The notes under the pieces were generated by a model, which was not told the origin of the DNA, ran no database searches, and saw only the letters and a program-made list of their open reading frames with translations. This document shows, piece by piece, positions 26,854-35,535 of a stretch of 64,000 nucleotides of DNA. Positions within the stretch are counted from its first letter, which is position 1, and each line of letters opens with the position of its first letter. This DNA is from DASRJW01 sp035649435 (GTDB lineage: Bacteria > Krumholzibacteriota > Krumholzibacteriia > G020349025): positions 1-64,000 of the forward strand of contig DASRJO010000105.1 of the NCBI GenBank assembly GCA_035649435.1, written 5' to 3'. The position numbers were made by a program, and so were the translations under genes.

Positions 26854-29800
26854 CTACTTCATCACGACCATCTTGCGCGTGAAGCGCTCGGTGCCCGCAT
26901 CGAGACGATAGAAATACACACCGCTCGAGCTGCGTTCGCCGGCGTCGTCGAGCCCATCCCAGGTCGCCGACAGCCCGGCACCGGCAGTGAGCGTCGCATC
27001 GACGAGTGTGCGCACCAAGCGGCCGGCGACGTCGTAAATGCGCAGCTTCACCGGGCCGGTCGAGGCGAGATCGAAACGAATCGTCGTCGTCGGGTTGAAC
27101 GGGTTCGGAACGTTCTGGTGCAGCGCCGTTTGGCGCGGCACTGCGATCTCGTCGTCCTCCGACACGTCGGTCGGATTCGGACCCTGCTGGCAGGCGATCG
27201 GCAGGACGCAGCCGAGGATCTTCGACATCAGGATCGTTTGCGGTGAATTCGGCGACGGCGGCAGGCTCGGGTTCTGGGCGAAATCGAACCACGGGTGCGA
27301 CTGCAGGATCGTATTCCAGCGTTCAGCGTTGCTGCCGTTCATGACGATCGCCGCCGCGTTCACCGCCGCGTTGTTGCGCGGGTCGCGGTACGAGTGCGTT
27401 GCCACGGCGGTGCCCGCGGCACCCAGGGCGTCGTAGTCGCGGGAGATCGGACAGCCGCCGTCGAGTCGATACTCGTCACCGGTGAACGTCCGAGCGCAGG
27501 TGGCGGTGCCGCTCTGGCGGAAGGTGAAGGACGCGTCGCCCCGCACCTTGGGATAGGCGTCGGCCGTCTGGCTGGAGCCGTTGAGCACACTGCCCATGTT
27601 GGTGGCGTACAGCGCGTTGGCTGGCCTTTCTTGCAACGCGTTGGCGCCGATGACCCAGAGCGTGGCGAAGCCGGCTGGCGTCAGGCTCGCCTGGGCAAGC
27701 CAGCTACGGAACCAGGCGGCCTGGTCGACTTTCGCCGCGTCGAGGTCGGAGCCGTCCGGCATCAGCCAACCGGTGGGTCCCGAGTTGCCGACGTCGTAGA
27801 CGATCAGGTTGTAGCCCTGCGCCTGCTCCGTGGTGGCGCGACCGGCCAGTTGGTTGTTGGTGTTGCCGAGACCCTGATGATCGTAGACATCGTAGTGTCC
27901 CTTGTAGCCCAGCCGATCCAGCGTGTACATGAAGGACGTGCGGTTCACCTGGCCTCCACGCCGGCGCGTGTTCACCATCTGCACGTACAACATGCAATGC
28001 TTCTGCGAGGAAGCGGCGAGTTCTCCGGGCGTGGGGTCGAGATCACCATTGGCATCGTTGGCGATGCGCTGCAGATAAGCCGGGGCCCAATTGATCGCCG
28101 GGAGGAAGCTCACCTCGAGCATGCCGCCCGTCGCCATGTGCCCCGCATCGACGCTGGCGGGCACGGAGGTCAACCCGGATGGATCCGAGTTCGCACCCCC
28201 GAAAGCGTCCTGCGCGAACCAGAAGTAGTGCAGGATGTCCCCGCCACGGAAGTACGTGTCGTCGAGATCGACGCACCAGAAATCTGCCAGCGTCGCGCCG
28301 TTGCTGTTGCGCACGCTATCTGCGGTGACGGCGAAGAAGCCGTTCGCGCCGACGCTCCAGGGCGGCGGCGCCTTGCCGACGTGCGGTCCTGCGACGATAG
28401 CACCGTACCATTGGACGGAAGAGACACCACCCGCGCCGCGCGCGTCGACGACCTGAACCCAGATCGAATCCCCGGTGATCAAGTTCGGGCTGGTCCCGTT
28501 GATCCCGAGCTCCGTGCCCTGAGAGAACGCCGTGGAGCCAAAACGGTTGGTGGTCGGGCGGAAGTGCTCGCCGGAACCGGGAGGGAATCCGGGGTGGATC
28601 TCGGTCGGGAACGCATCCTGCGCCTGTGACCGGGCGTCGATGCCCTCGCTGATCGTGGGCCCGCTCAGGATGCGGCGGCCGATCCGCGTGTCGTCGATGT
28701 ACGGCCCCGGTCCCGGAGTGAAGGTCGCTGGCGCGGGAATGCCGGCGATCCATTGCCAGTCGGAGGTGCGATGCCGCACCTGGATATGCGTGGCGGTGGG
28801 GTCGAACTCCGACGTCATGTCGAACGTGAGCGACAGCCAGCCGAAGAACGACAGCGAGTTCCACGAGAAGGAATGTCCCCAGCCGCTGATGCAGGTCTGG
28901 CTGTCGACGGTGCTGCGGCCGCGCACCGACCAGTTTTGCACGATGCGGCTGGTACTGAAGAAGTTGCCGGGGAAGCGCCGGAAACGCAGGACGGTGCCGG
29001 TCGCCGTCGGCGTCGAGGCCAGGCTCACCCATGGACTCATCACGACGTCGTCCAGCCAGTTGCGCACCACGAACCCGTCCGGCGCGAAGGCCATGCTCGG
29101 ATCGTTGGCGATGGTGGGCGAGGTGTCGTCCGTCCACAGCCAGCCGCAGGTCTTGTTTTCGCTGCACACGTCGTTGTCTGTGATGTGCTGGAAGACACGC
29201 GACCATGCACCGAATGGTTTGCTGTCCTGGATATTGAGGAACGAAAGGTTAGGGTTCAAGGCGCCCTCGAACCCTTCGTTCACCGGCGTGGTGACGCCAG
29301 TGAGCGCGATGTTGTCGATGACGATGGCCGCGCCGATGTTCGTGGCCTGCAGACCGTCGCAGGGCGAGAAGCCACCGTCGGCGAAGAACGAGATGTAGAG
29401 GCAATGGGTTCCGGGACCGAAGCCGGGCACGGGCAGCGCATCGACGGATCCTGCCGTTTCGAAGCCGGAAGCGGAGTATTCGACGTCGCGGAAGGTGGCG
29501 GCGTTGCTGCTGGGATCTGTGTCGAAGTTGACACGATTGAAGGAAGCGCAAGCGGAGTCGCGTTCGACTTGCAAGAAGTCGAAGCCATCTTCGGAGTCGA
29601 CCATGTAATCGAACGACAAGGAGCCCGAACCGGAGTAGGTGATGCGGATTCCTTGGTACCAGTCATTGTCGTAACCCGTGGGCTCCGCGCAACAATTGTT
29701 GTCGGAGTAGCCGAGCGCGGCGGCTTTGCCGGTGATTCCGCCGTTGCCTGTGTACGCGGAGGTGACAGTCCAATAGATGGCGCCGTCGTTCAGGACGTGA

Positions 29801-30054
29801 TTGTCGACGCGCAGCCAGCCGGCGTTGGTGCAGGGGAAGCCATTGTCGAAGCTCCATTCGGCGATCCACACCGTGTCCTGCAGAGCTTTCTGCGGCGCCG
29901 GCTCGGTGCCCTCGGGGTCACCAAGGATGTCCACGTACGCACCCGGGTCGGCGATTTCGTGGCGCAGTCCCGCAGGACGGGCGAACACGCTGCTCGCGAA
30001 CAAGGAGATGATCCCGACACAAGCGCAGGAGATACGCTGGTATCTCTGCAACAT
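26854..30054 (-). CDS. Large secreted protein with FlgD-like C-terminal domain
   Basis: A 1066-residue exported protein. The signal peptide is at residues 1-27 (SCACVGIISLFASSVFA). The body contains jelly-roll-like beta regions, several Cys-containing segments (CSENKTCGWLW, NNCCAEPTG) and a C-terminal FlgD-like domain from about residue 980. That domain shows VPNPFNPTTTIRFDL, VKLRIYDVAGRLVRTL, SGVYFYRLDAG and TRKMVVMK. Such C-terminal domains occur on many secreted proteins of FCB-group and related candidate phyla, where they are thought to help surface attachment or secretion. I recognise no catalytic motif. The ATG at 30054 was chosen because the signal peptide begins there; a longer upstream extension looks non-coding. 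Confidence 0.83.
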   Translation of the reverse strand: MLQRYQRISCACVGIISLFASSVFARPAGLRHEIADPGAYVDILGDPEGTEPAPQKALQDTVWIAEWSFDNGFPCTNAGWLRVDNHVLNDGAIYWTVTSAYTGNGGITGKAAALGYSDNNCCAEPTGYDNDWYQGIRITYSGSGSLSFDYMVDSEDGFDFLQVERDSACASFNRVNFDTDPSSNAATFRDVEYSASGFETAGSVDALPVPGFGPGTHCLYISFFADGGFSPCDGLQATNIGAAIVIDNIALTGVTTPVNEGFEGALNPNLSFLNIQDSKPFGAWSRVFQHITDNDVCSENKTCGWLWTDDTSPTIANDPSMAFAPDGFVVRNWLDDVVMSPWVSLASTPTATGTVLRFRRFPGNFFSTSRIVQNWSVRGRSTVDSQTCISGWGHSFSWNSLSFFGWLSLTFDMTSEFDPTATHIQVRHRTSDWQWIAGIPAPATFTPGPGPYIDDTRIGRRILSGPTISEGIDARSQAQDAFPTEIHPGFPPGSGEHFRPTTNRFGSTAFSQGTELGINGTSPNLITGDSIWVQVVDARGAGGVSSVQWYGAIVAGPHVGKAPPPWSVGANGFFAVTADSVRNSNGATLADFWCVDLDDTYFRGGDILHYFWFAQDAFGGANSDPSGLTSVPASVDAGHMATGGMLEVSFLPAINWAPAYLQRIANDANGDLDPTPGELAASSQKHCMLYVQMVNTRRRGGQVNRTSFMYTLDRLGYKGHYDVYDHQGLGNTNNQLAGRATTEQAQGYNLIVYDVGNSGPTGWLMPDGSDLDAAKVDQAAWFRSWLAQASLTPAGFATLWVIGANALQERPANALYATNMGSVLNGSSQTADAYPKVRGDASFTFRQSGTATCARTFTGDEYRLDGGCPISRDYDALGAAGTAVATHSYRDPRNNAAVNAAAIVMNGSNAERWNTILQSHPWFDFAQNPSLPPSPNSPQTILMSKILGCVLPIACQQGPNPTDVSEDDEIAVPRQTALHQNVPNPFNPTTTIRFDLASTGPVKLRIYDVAGRLVRTLVDATLTAGAGLSATWDGLDDAGERSSSGVYFYRLDAGTERFTRKMVVMK

Positions 30055-30376
30055 AATGAACCCCCCGAGACGTGAGGCGATGGGTGAAATGGCATTCCCT
30101 GGCAGGGGCGAACCCTCCAACCAACCTGAACGAAGGCGGTGACGACATGACTCGGCCCGGGAATCGCCGACCAGCGGGATCGGTCTCCGGACGCTATGTC
30201 AGACTTGGCATGGTGATTCTACCAAGGCCGCTCCAGGGGGGTCAAGGAAACCGCCTGGAATTGGGTGTGGAGCCGCAGCCTTGCCCGGACGTCGGGACCC
30301 GACATATAGTGGGCAGGAACCTGATAGGAATCGATCCAAGGTTCTGGGGGCCACCCGCAACCGGAGGAACTCGAAG
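30055..30376. promoter_or_regulatory. Divergent intergenic region
   Basis: A 322-base gap between the secreted-protein gene (minus) and the bacilliredoxin gene (plus). The only signal I can support is a plus-strand promoter at 30281-30310. The minus-strand promoter is not obvious. No open frame with coding character is seen. Confidence 0.4.
30281..30310 (+). promoter_or_regulatory. Possible sigma70 promoter for bacilliredoxin gene
   Basis: TTGCCC (30281-30286) and TATAGT (30305-30310) are separated by 18 bases. The expected start would be near 30317, giving a 60-base leader before the ATG at 30377. Confidence 0.4.
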
Positions 30377-30811
30377 ATGCCCTACGATCCGATGCTTGTC
30401 CAACCCATGCGCGAGGAGCTCACGCGGCTCGGCGTGAACGAGCTGCGCACCGCGGCCGATGTCGACGCCTTCCTGGCCGAGAAGAATGGAACGACCCTCT
30501 TGGTGGTCAATTCGGTCTGCGGTTGCGCTGCCGGCCAGGCCCGGCCGGGCGTCCGCCTGGCGCTGCAGAGCGAGGTCAAGCCCGATCGCGTCGGAACGGT
30601 GTTCGCCGGGCAGGATCTCGAGGCGACGGCCCAGGCGCGCAACTACTTCGCGCAATTTCCACCCAGCAGCCCGTCGTTGGTGCTGATGAAGGACGGCGAA
30701 GTGGTGCATTTCGTTCCGCGTCACGCGATCGAGGGCCGCGACGCCATGAGTCTCGCCAACGATCTGGTCGCGGCGTTCCAGAAGTTCTGCAAGACCACGG
30801 CGGCGCGCTGA
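30377..30811 (+). CDS. BrxA/BrxB-family bacilliredoxin (DUF1094)
   Basis: A 144-residue thioredoxin-fold protein with a CGC motif at Cys48-Gly49-Cys50 (NSVCGCAAGQARPG). This is the hallmark of bacilliredoxins, which in Firmicutes remove bacillithiol from S-bacillithiolated proteins. QFPPSSPSLVLMKDGEVVHF is the conserved C-terminal core. The length matches the family. GGAGG nine bases upstream supports the ATG. Whether this organism makes bacillithiol cannot be told from the window; related thiols may serve. A small gene of unknown function follows after two bases. Confidence 0.9.
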   Translation: MPYDPMLVQPMREELTRLGVNELRTAADVDAFLAEKNGTTLLVVNSVCGCAAGQARPGVRLALQSEVKPDRVGTVFAGQDLEATAQARNYFAQFPPSSPSLVLMKDGEVVHFVPRHAIEGRDAMSLANDLVAAFQKFCKTTAAR

Positions 30812-30813
30812 GA

Positions 30814-31095
30814 ATGGGAACCTTCCACCACGACCGCGGCGCGCTGCACGGCATCACCGTCGTCGTGGATACGGCGGGGAAAGACGTCTACGTCGGGCGC
30901 TGCGACACGGAGGACGCCGAGGCGATCGTCCTGCTCGACGCCGACGTGCACGCCGACGGCGCGGGGGGGCGCAGCAAGGAAGAGTTCGTCCAGCAAGCAG
31001 CCCGCGTCGGCCACTGGAAGAAACACGATCGTGTCGTCATCCCCGCGCGCGACATCGTCTCGGTGCGGCGCTTGGGCGACATCGCGGCCGGCTGA
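30814..31095 (+). CDS. Small conserved-looking protein downstream of bacilliredoxin
   Basis: A 93-residue protein with no signal peptide, starting two bases after the bacilliredoxin stop, so probably co-translated. It has an alternating beta-strand pattern: HGITVVVDTAGKDVYVGRCD, then EAIVLLDADVH, then KHDRVVIPARDIVSVRRLGDI. The last segment suggests a small SH3-like barrel. No family recognised. The dense hydrophobic-strand pattern and the tight spacing argue that the gene is real. Confidence 0.6.
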   Translation: MGTFHHDRGALHGITVVVDTAGKDVYVGRCDTEDAEAIVLLDADVHADGAGGRSKEEFVQQAARVGHWKKHDRVVIPARDIVSVRRLGDIAAG

Positions 31096-31115
31096 TGGCT
31101 CGGTGCACGACATCG

Positions 31116-31670
31116 TCACCGCGACTCACCTCGGCTCTTGCGGTCTTTCTGGAACAGGTAGACGCCGATGGCGATGAGGCCGAGCGGCCACCACTCCTCC
31201 AACCAGTACAGGTCCATGTCGAAGCGCGTGTGCAGCAGGAACAGCGCGCCCATGCCGATCAGGAACAAGCCGCCGGTCATCGAACCACGATTGCGCGGCA
31301 GCTCGAACGGCGGCAGGCCTTGGCTCCCAGCCTGATCGAGCGCCAGGTTGTAGAGAGACGCTCGCCGCGCCCCGTCGACGAAGTTGTACAGAACGAAGAA
31401 TGCCAACGACAAGGCGAGCAGCGGCGTGAGCCCACCGGCTCCTCCGGCCAGGATCGTGACCAGCGAAGCGAAGATGAGGATGTGCAAGAAGCCCACCTGG
31501 TAGTAGCCGACGTAGATGTGACCCAAGCCCGGGAATCCGGACAACAGCGTGGCGAGCACCACGCTCTTGCGGCGCGGATCGACGCGCGGTGACCACGCGG
31601 GTGGCGCCGGCGGACGCGGCTCGGCGCCTGCTTCGATGAAACCGGGACCTCTCTCTTCCATTGCATTCAT
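31116..31670 (-). CDS. Small membrane protein, TM2-like plus LiaI/LiaF-like segments
   Basis: A 184-residue protein. The first hydrophobic half (SVVLATLLSGFPGLGHIYVGYY) has the GLGHIYxGYYxxG pattern of TM2-like or related short membrane domains. The second half (GGLFLIGMGALFLLHTRFD and WWPLGLIAIGVYLF) resembles the LiaI-LiaF/DUF5668-type membrane region found with envelope-stress systems. GGAGG eight bases upstream supports the ATG at 31670. It is last in the minus-strand sigma/anti-sigma operon, which suits an envelope-stress role. The function is inferred. Confidence 0.72.
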   Translation of the reverse strand: MNAMEERGPGFIEAGAEPRPPAPPAWSPRVDPRRKSVVLATLLSGFPGLGHIYVGYYQVGFLHILIFASLVTILAGGAGGLTPLLALSLAFFVLYNFVDGARRASLYNLALDQAGSQGLPPFELPRNRGSMTGGLFLIGMGALFLLHTRFDMDLYWLEEWWPLGLIAIGVYLFQKDRKSRGESR

Positions 31671-31695
31671 GACGAGCACCTCCAAGTGTGGGGAA

Positions 31696-32610
31696 TCATC
31701 GCGGCTCTGGGTTCGGGGTCGCTTGCCGATCGCTGGCGAAGGCGGTATCCAACGTGACGCGCAACGCCTGCAACGCATGAGAAAGTTGCGCCAAGTTGCC
31801 GCTCCGAATTCCCGCCCGAGCTTCCGTCAGGTCGGCGCGCACCGCTTCCCAATTGCCGGCCGCGGTCGGATGCGCGCGCAAGAATTCTTGCTGGCGCGCC
31901 GCGGCGGCGTTCTGGATACGGCCGCCCGTGCCGGCCCAAAGGCTCGAGGTCCAGTTGTCCATCACCGGTTCGAATCGCTGCACCGCCGCTGGGATCCCGC
32001 CGCCGAGCTGGATCACCGCCAGCGCATGCTGCGGCAGCGGGCGGAGCGGCGAGAATGGCAAGCCACAGAGCAACATCAGCAGGAAACACGCGGCGGTGGC
32101 GAACTCCCACGCCAGGCGCGGACGCGCCGCGAGGTGTCGCCACGTGCTGGCGAGCCGTTCACCCAGCGCATGGCTGGCGCGCGGCCGAGTGCGTGTCGCC
32201 GCCAGGACGGCGAGGGTGAATTCGGCTCCAGGATCCGCCAGTGCGAGGGCCGGAAGATCACGACGCAGCGCGGCGAGAACGACCGCGAGCGCGGCGCAAC
32301 TCTGGCAATGCCGCAGGTGCACGTCGACGAGGGCTGCATCGTCCCGCAACAAGGCACCGTCGACGTGATCTGGAAGCTGCGACTGCGCGCGCACACACGT
32401 CGAACCGGTGGTGCGCTGCAGCAGCGACGCGACGAAGGCCTCGGTGTCCGCGTCGGTCTTCGATTCCGATCCGGGTGCGTGCATGGCTTCCAGAACGCCG
32501 GCGCAGCGCTCGCATTGCGACGCGTGGTTTTGCATCTCGGCGCGGGCGTCGACGACGAGCTCGCCGGCCATGAAGGCGTCGAGCTGGACCATGAATGCTG
32601 CGCAATGCAT
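31696..32610 (-). CDS. Anti-sigma factor with two zinc-finger motifs
   Basis: A 304-residue single-pass protein. Two zf-HC2-like modules lie in tandem: the first ends in HASQCERC (about residues 29-36), the second in HLRHCQSC (about 98-105). One membrane helix (ATAACFLLMLLCGL) lies at about residues 170-185, followed by a periplasmic tail of about 115 residues rich in Ala, Gln and Arg. Most ZAS anti-sigmas have one zinc module, so the duplication is notable. GGGGAGG before the ATG supports the start. It lies 11 bases after the sigma gene, its presumed partner. Confidence 0.8.
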   Translation of the reverse strand: MHCAAFMVQLDAFMAGELVVDARAEMQNHASQCERCAGVLEAMHAPGSESKTDADTEAFVASLLQRTTGSTCVRAQSQLPDHVDGALLRDDAALVDVHLRHCQSCAALAVVLAALRRDLPALALADPGAEFTLAVLAATRTRPRASHALGERLASTWRHLAARPRLAWEFATAACFLLMLLCGLPFSPLRPLPQHALAVIQLGGGIPAAVQRFEPVMDNWTSSLWAGTGGRIQNAAAARQQEFLRAHPTAAGNWEAVRADLTEARAGIRSGNLAQLSHALQALRVTLDTAFASDRQATPNPEPR

Positions 32611-32621
32611 GACGCCTCCCC

Positions 32622-33191
32622 TCAGTGTTCGCGTCCGTAATCGCCGCCGGAAAGCGCCTGCACCTTGCGCGCGAGCTCGATCCGGGCGCGATTGCCGCGC
32701 GACTTCACCGTGCCCACCGGCACGCCGAGAATGTGCGCGGTCTCCTCGACCGAGAGACCGTGGATCTCGCGCAACAACAGGATCTCGCGATTCAATTCCG
32801 ACAGCGCGCGCAGTGCCAGATGCAGCAAGCGCTTGCGACCCTCCTCGTGCCAGCTCTCCTCGGCGCCGCGAGTGGTCGCGGCGAGCGGCAGGGCGCCATC
32901 GGCGGGCACGTCGTGCGCTGGAGGGCGGGCGCGCCGGCGACGCAGGTGATCGATACAGGCGTTGCGCGCGATGCGGATCATCCACGGCAGGAAGCGCGAG
33001 GCCTCGTCGCAGCGATGCAGGTTCTGGTAGATGCGGATGAAGATTTCCTGCGCCACGTCGCGCGCCTCCTCGGCGTTGCCCACGTAATGCAACGCGATGG
33101 CATGGACGCGGGGCTGGAACTGGCGCACGAGGGCCTCCCAGGCCAGCTCGTTGCCGTCCCGACAGCGCGCGAGTAGGGTCGCCAGCTCCAT
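32622..33191 (-). CDS. ECF RNA polymerase sigma factor
   Basis: A 189-residue ECF factor. Region 2 shows EEARDVAQEIFIRIYQNL and IRIARNACIDHLRRR. Region 4 contains EILLLREIHGLSVEETAHILGVPVGTVKSR with the helix-turn-helix. The frame is open further upstream, but MELATLLARCRDGN is the natural ECF N-terminus. The gene heads the operon sigma, anti-sigma, membrane protein. Regulation is presumably by release from the zinc-finger anti-sigma encoded next. Confidence 0.92.
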   Translation of the reverse strand: MELATLLARCRDGNELAWEALVRQFQPRVHAIALHYVGNAEEARDVAQEIFIRIYQNLHRCDEASRFLPWMIRIARNACIDHLRRRRARPPAHDVPADGALPLAATTRGAEESWHEEGRKRLLHLALRALSELNREILLLREIHGLSVEETAHILGVPVGTVKSRGNRARIELARKVQALSGGDYGREH

Positions 33192-33362
33192 ATCGGCATT
33201 CCCGTTCTCCCCGCCTTGCGCCGTCGCGTCGCGGGACCAAAGCGTCTGCCTAGGAAAACGCACGGCGGCGGGCCCCGGTTCGCTCCGTACCGGGGACGCG
33301 CCGCGTGCCAACCCATGGAGTGTAGCAAGTCGAAGTCTGGTAGGCGCTTGCGCTATCTGCGC

Positions 33363-34856
33363 TCAGCCGCCGTGGTCGCTTTTGGGCTGGCGCAGCACCA
33401 GGGACCGCCTCGCCTCGCCGCGACGAATCTGGAGCCGCACACCCTGTTCGAGATCGCCCTTGTCGACCGCCGACTCGAACTCGCGCGCGCTCGAGACGGG
33501 TTGGCCCTGGACGCTCAGAATGATGTCCCCGCGGGCGAGACCCGCGCGGCTGGCGGTGCTGAGCGGCTCGACCTCCGTGACCATGACTCCGGCGACCTCC
33601 TCGTCGAGCCCAGCACGGCGCGCGAGCTCCGGAGTCAGCGTCCGGACGCCGACGCCGAGATCGGAGACTTCGGGTTCGGCGGCAGGGTGTTCGTTGGAGG
33701 CGGTTTCCGCCTCGTCCACCTCGATGCGCAGCGCCTTGCTCGCACGATCGCGCCACACCTCGACATCGGTCTTCGTCCCGGGGCGTGTGGCGGCGACGAG
33801 CGAGCGCAACTCGGTCACGTTCGCCACCTTTTTCCCATCGAAGCTCACGATGATGTCGTCGGCACGCATGCCAGCGCGCGCAGCGGGGCTGCCCGACACG
33901 ACGTTGTTGACCAGAACACCGGTCTTGCCGGTGTAGTCGAGGGAACTGGCCAGGTCGGCATTGACGTCCTGGATCTCGACCCCGAGCCATCCACGCACGA
34001 CGCGGCCTTCCTTGATCAGGCTGGTCATGATCGACTGCGCCATGTTCGCCGGGATGGCGAAGCCGATCCCCATGCCCCCGCCCGTGCGCGACATGATCGC
34101 CGTGTTGATGCCCACGACCTCCCCGCGCAGGTTGACCAGTGGGCCACCGCTGTTGCCGGGGTTGATCGCTGCGTCGGTCTGGATGAAGTCCTCGTACTCG
34201 GCGATGCGCACGTCGTTCCTGCCCTTGGCGCTCACGATCCCGGCGCTGATCGAGCTCGACAAGCCGAACGGATTGCCCACCGCCACCACCCACTCGCCGA
34301 CCCGCAACGCGTCGGAGTCGCCGAGCTTGGCGGGTTTCAGGTTCTTGGCGTCGATGCGCAACACCGCGAGGTCCGTCTTCGGGTCGGTGCCGACGACCTT
34401 GGCGGTGTATTCGGTGTCGTCCGACATGATCACCGTGACCTCGTCGGCCTGGTCGACGACATGGTTGTTGGTGAGGATGGTGCCATCGGCGGCGACGATG
34501 ACGCCACTGCCGAGCCCGCGGGCCTCGTAGTCGCGTCCGCCGCCGCCGGGGCCGAAGAAGCGCTCAAAGAATTCGCCACCCAAGTCGGGCAAATCGCCGC
34601 GTTGGTTGGCGCGCACGCGGCGCGCCGAGCGAATGCTGACCACGGACGGCTGGATCGTGGTGGCGATGTTTTCGAATGCGGCGGAAAGATCCTGCGCCGC
34701 GCTCAACGCGCGTTCGGTGGGGGTCGCGGCGGGAGTCGGATCCGCGTGCACGGTCGACGCGGTGTCGGGCGTGAACGTGGTGACGGCGCCGAGCGCCAGT
34801 GCCGCGCCGGCAGCGCCGATGACGAGAGCAGTGAGCGAGCGTCGGATGCGATTCAT
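33363..34856 (-). CDS. HtrA/DegP-type periplasmic serine protease with two PDZ domains
   Basis: A 497-residue S1C protease. An N-terminal signal or anchor segment (ALVIGAAGAALALGAV) precedes the trypsin-like domain. The catalytic triad is visible: His near 131 (TNNHVVD), Asp near 161 (KTDLAVL) and Ser near 236 (NPGNSGGPL). Two PDZ domains follow (about 300-385 and 405-490), each with the GLxxGDIILSVQG-like binding loop. It degrades or refolds damaged envelope proteins. It lies just upstream of, and on the same strand as, an ECF operon, with a 171-base gap, so shared stress control is possible but not shown. Confidence 0.95.
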   Translation of the reverse strand: MNRIRRSLTALVIGAAGAALALGAVTTFTPDTASTVHADPTPAATPTERALSAAQDLSAAFENIATTIQPSVVSIRSARRVRANQRGDLPDLGGEFFERFFGPGGGGRDYEARGLGSGVIVAADGTILTNNHVVDQADEVTVIMSDDTEYTAKVVGTDPKTDLAVLRIDAKNLKPAKLGDSDALRVGEWVVAVGNPFGLSSSISAGIVSAKGRNDVRIAEYEDFIQTDAAINPGNSGGPLVNLRGEVVGINTAIMSRTGGGMGIGFAIPANMAQSIMTSLIKEGRVVRGWLGVEIQDVNADLASSLDYTGKTGVLVNNVVSGSPAARAGMRADDIIVSFDGKKVANVTELRSLVAATRPGTKTDVEVWRDRASKALRIEVDEAETASNEHPAAEPEVSDLGVGVRTLTPELARRAGLDEEVAGVMVTEVEPLSTASRAGLARGDIILSVQGQPVSSAREFESAVDKGDLEQGVRLQIRRGEARRSLVLRQPKSDHGG

Positions 34857-35061
34857 GGGGGTTCCTCCAGTAGGGAAGGGCCCGCGAGTTCCTTGGACGG
34901 GCCGTAAAGGCTCGATGTCATCTTTACCCGGGGCGTCTCGTTCCAGTTCCGCGTCTCCGCGGCCCCTTCCCGGCCCGCGCTCTGCGGCGGCGCGGCTCCC
35001 GTTCCGCCTGGAGCCCGAGGCGCGTCCTTGGTGTTACGGTTGCCGCCGGGAGGTGGAGCCC

Positions 35062-35478
35062 ATGGCCTACTGGCTGCTCAAGGCCGACCCAGACGACTTC
35101 GGTTTCGCCGAGCTCGAGCGTGAGCGGAGGAGCGTCTGGGACGGTGTGTCGAACCCTCTGGCGCTCAAGCATATGCGCGCGGCGCGCCGCGGTGACTTGG
35201 CGCTCGTCTACCACACCGGCAAGGAAAAGGCCGTCGTCGGTCTGGCCACGATCGTGTCGGATCCCTACCCGGATCCGCGCCTAGATGATGCGCGCCGCGT
35301 CGTCTTCGATGTCGCGCCCCAGGCGCGACTCGCGCGGTCGCTGCCATTGGCGGCGGTCCGTGCCGATCCGCAGTTCCGCGACTTCGCGCTGGTGCGGATG
35401 CCGCGCCTGTCGGTGATGCCGGTGCCCGCGCCGTTGTGGAAGCGTTTGCTCTCGATGGCAGGCGAGAAGAAGCCGTGA
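35062..35478 (+). CDS. EVE-domain protein
   Basis: A 138-residue EVE (PUA-like) domain covering the whole protein. It begins MAYWLLKADPDDFGF, with VWDGVSNPLALKHMRA and GDLALVYHTGKEKAVVG, the conserved core that forms the nucleotide-binding pocket. The family includes human thymocyte nuclear protein 1. EVE domains bind modified bases in DNA or RNA. GGGAGG nine bases upstream supports the start. It stands alone between HtrA (divergent) and the M16 genes (convergent). Confidence 0.9.
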   Translation: MAYWLLKADPDDFGFAELERERRSVWDGVSNPLALKHMRAARRGDLALVYHTGKEKAVVGLATIVSDPYPDPRLDDARRVVFDVAPQARLARSLPLAAVRADPQFRDFALVRMPRLSVMPVPAPLWKRLLSMAGEKKP

Positions 35479-35485
35479 AACGAAT

Positions 35486-35511
35486 CGGGGTGGAGCCTGT
35501 GCTCCACCCCG
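35486..35511. terminator. Perfect 11-bp hairpin between convergent genes
   Basis: CGGGGTGGAGC pairs exactly with GCTCCACCCCG around a CTGT loop. It sits 7 bases after the EVE gene stop and 24 bases before the end of the opposite M16 gene. A T-rich tail is absent, so it may act as a bidirectional barrier or an mRNA-end stabiliser. Confidence 0.55.
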
Positions 35512-35535
35512 AGGAATCGACGACCGAGGTTTGAC

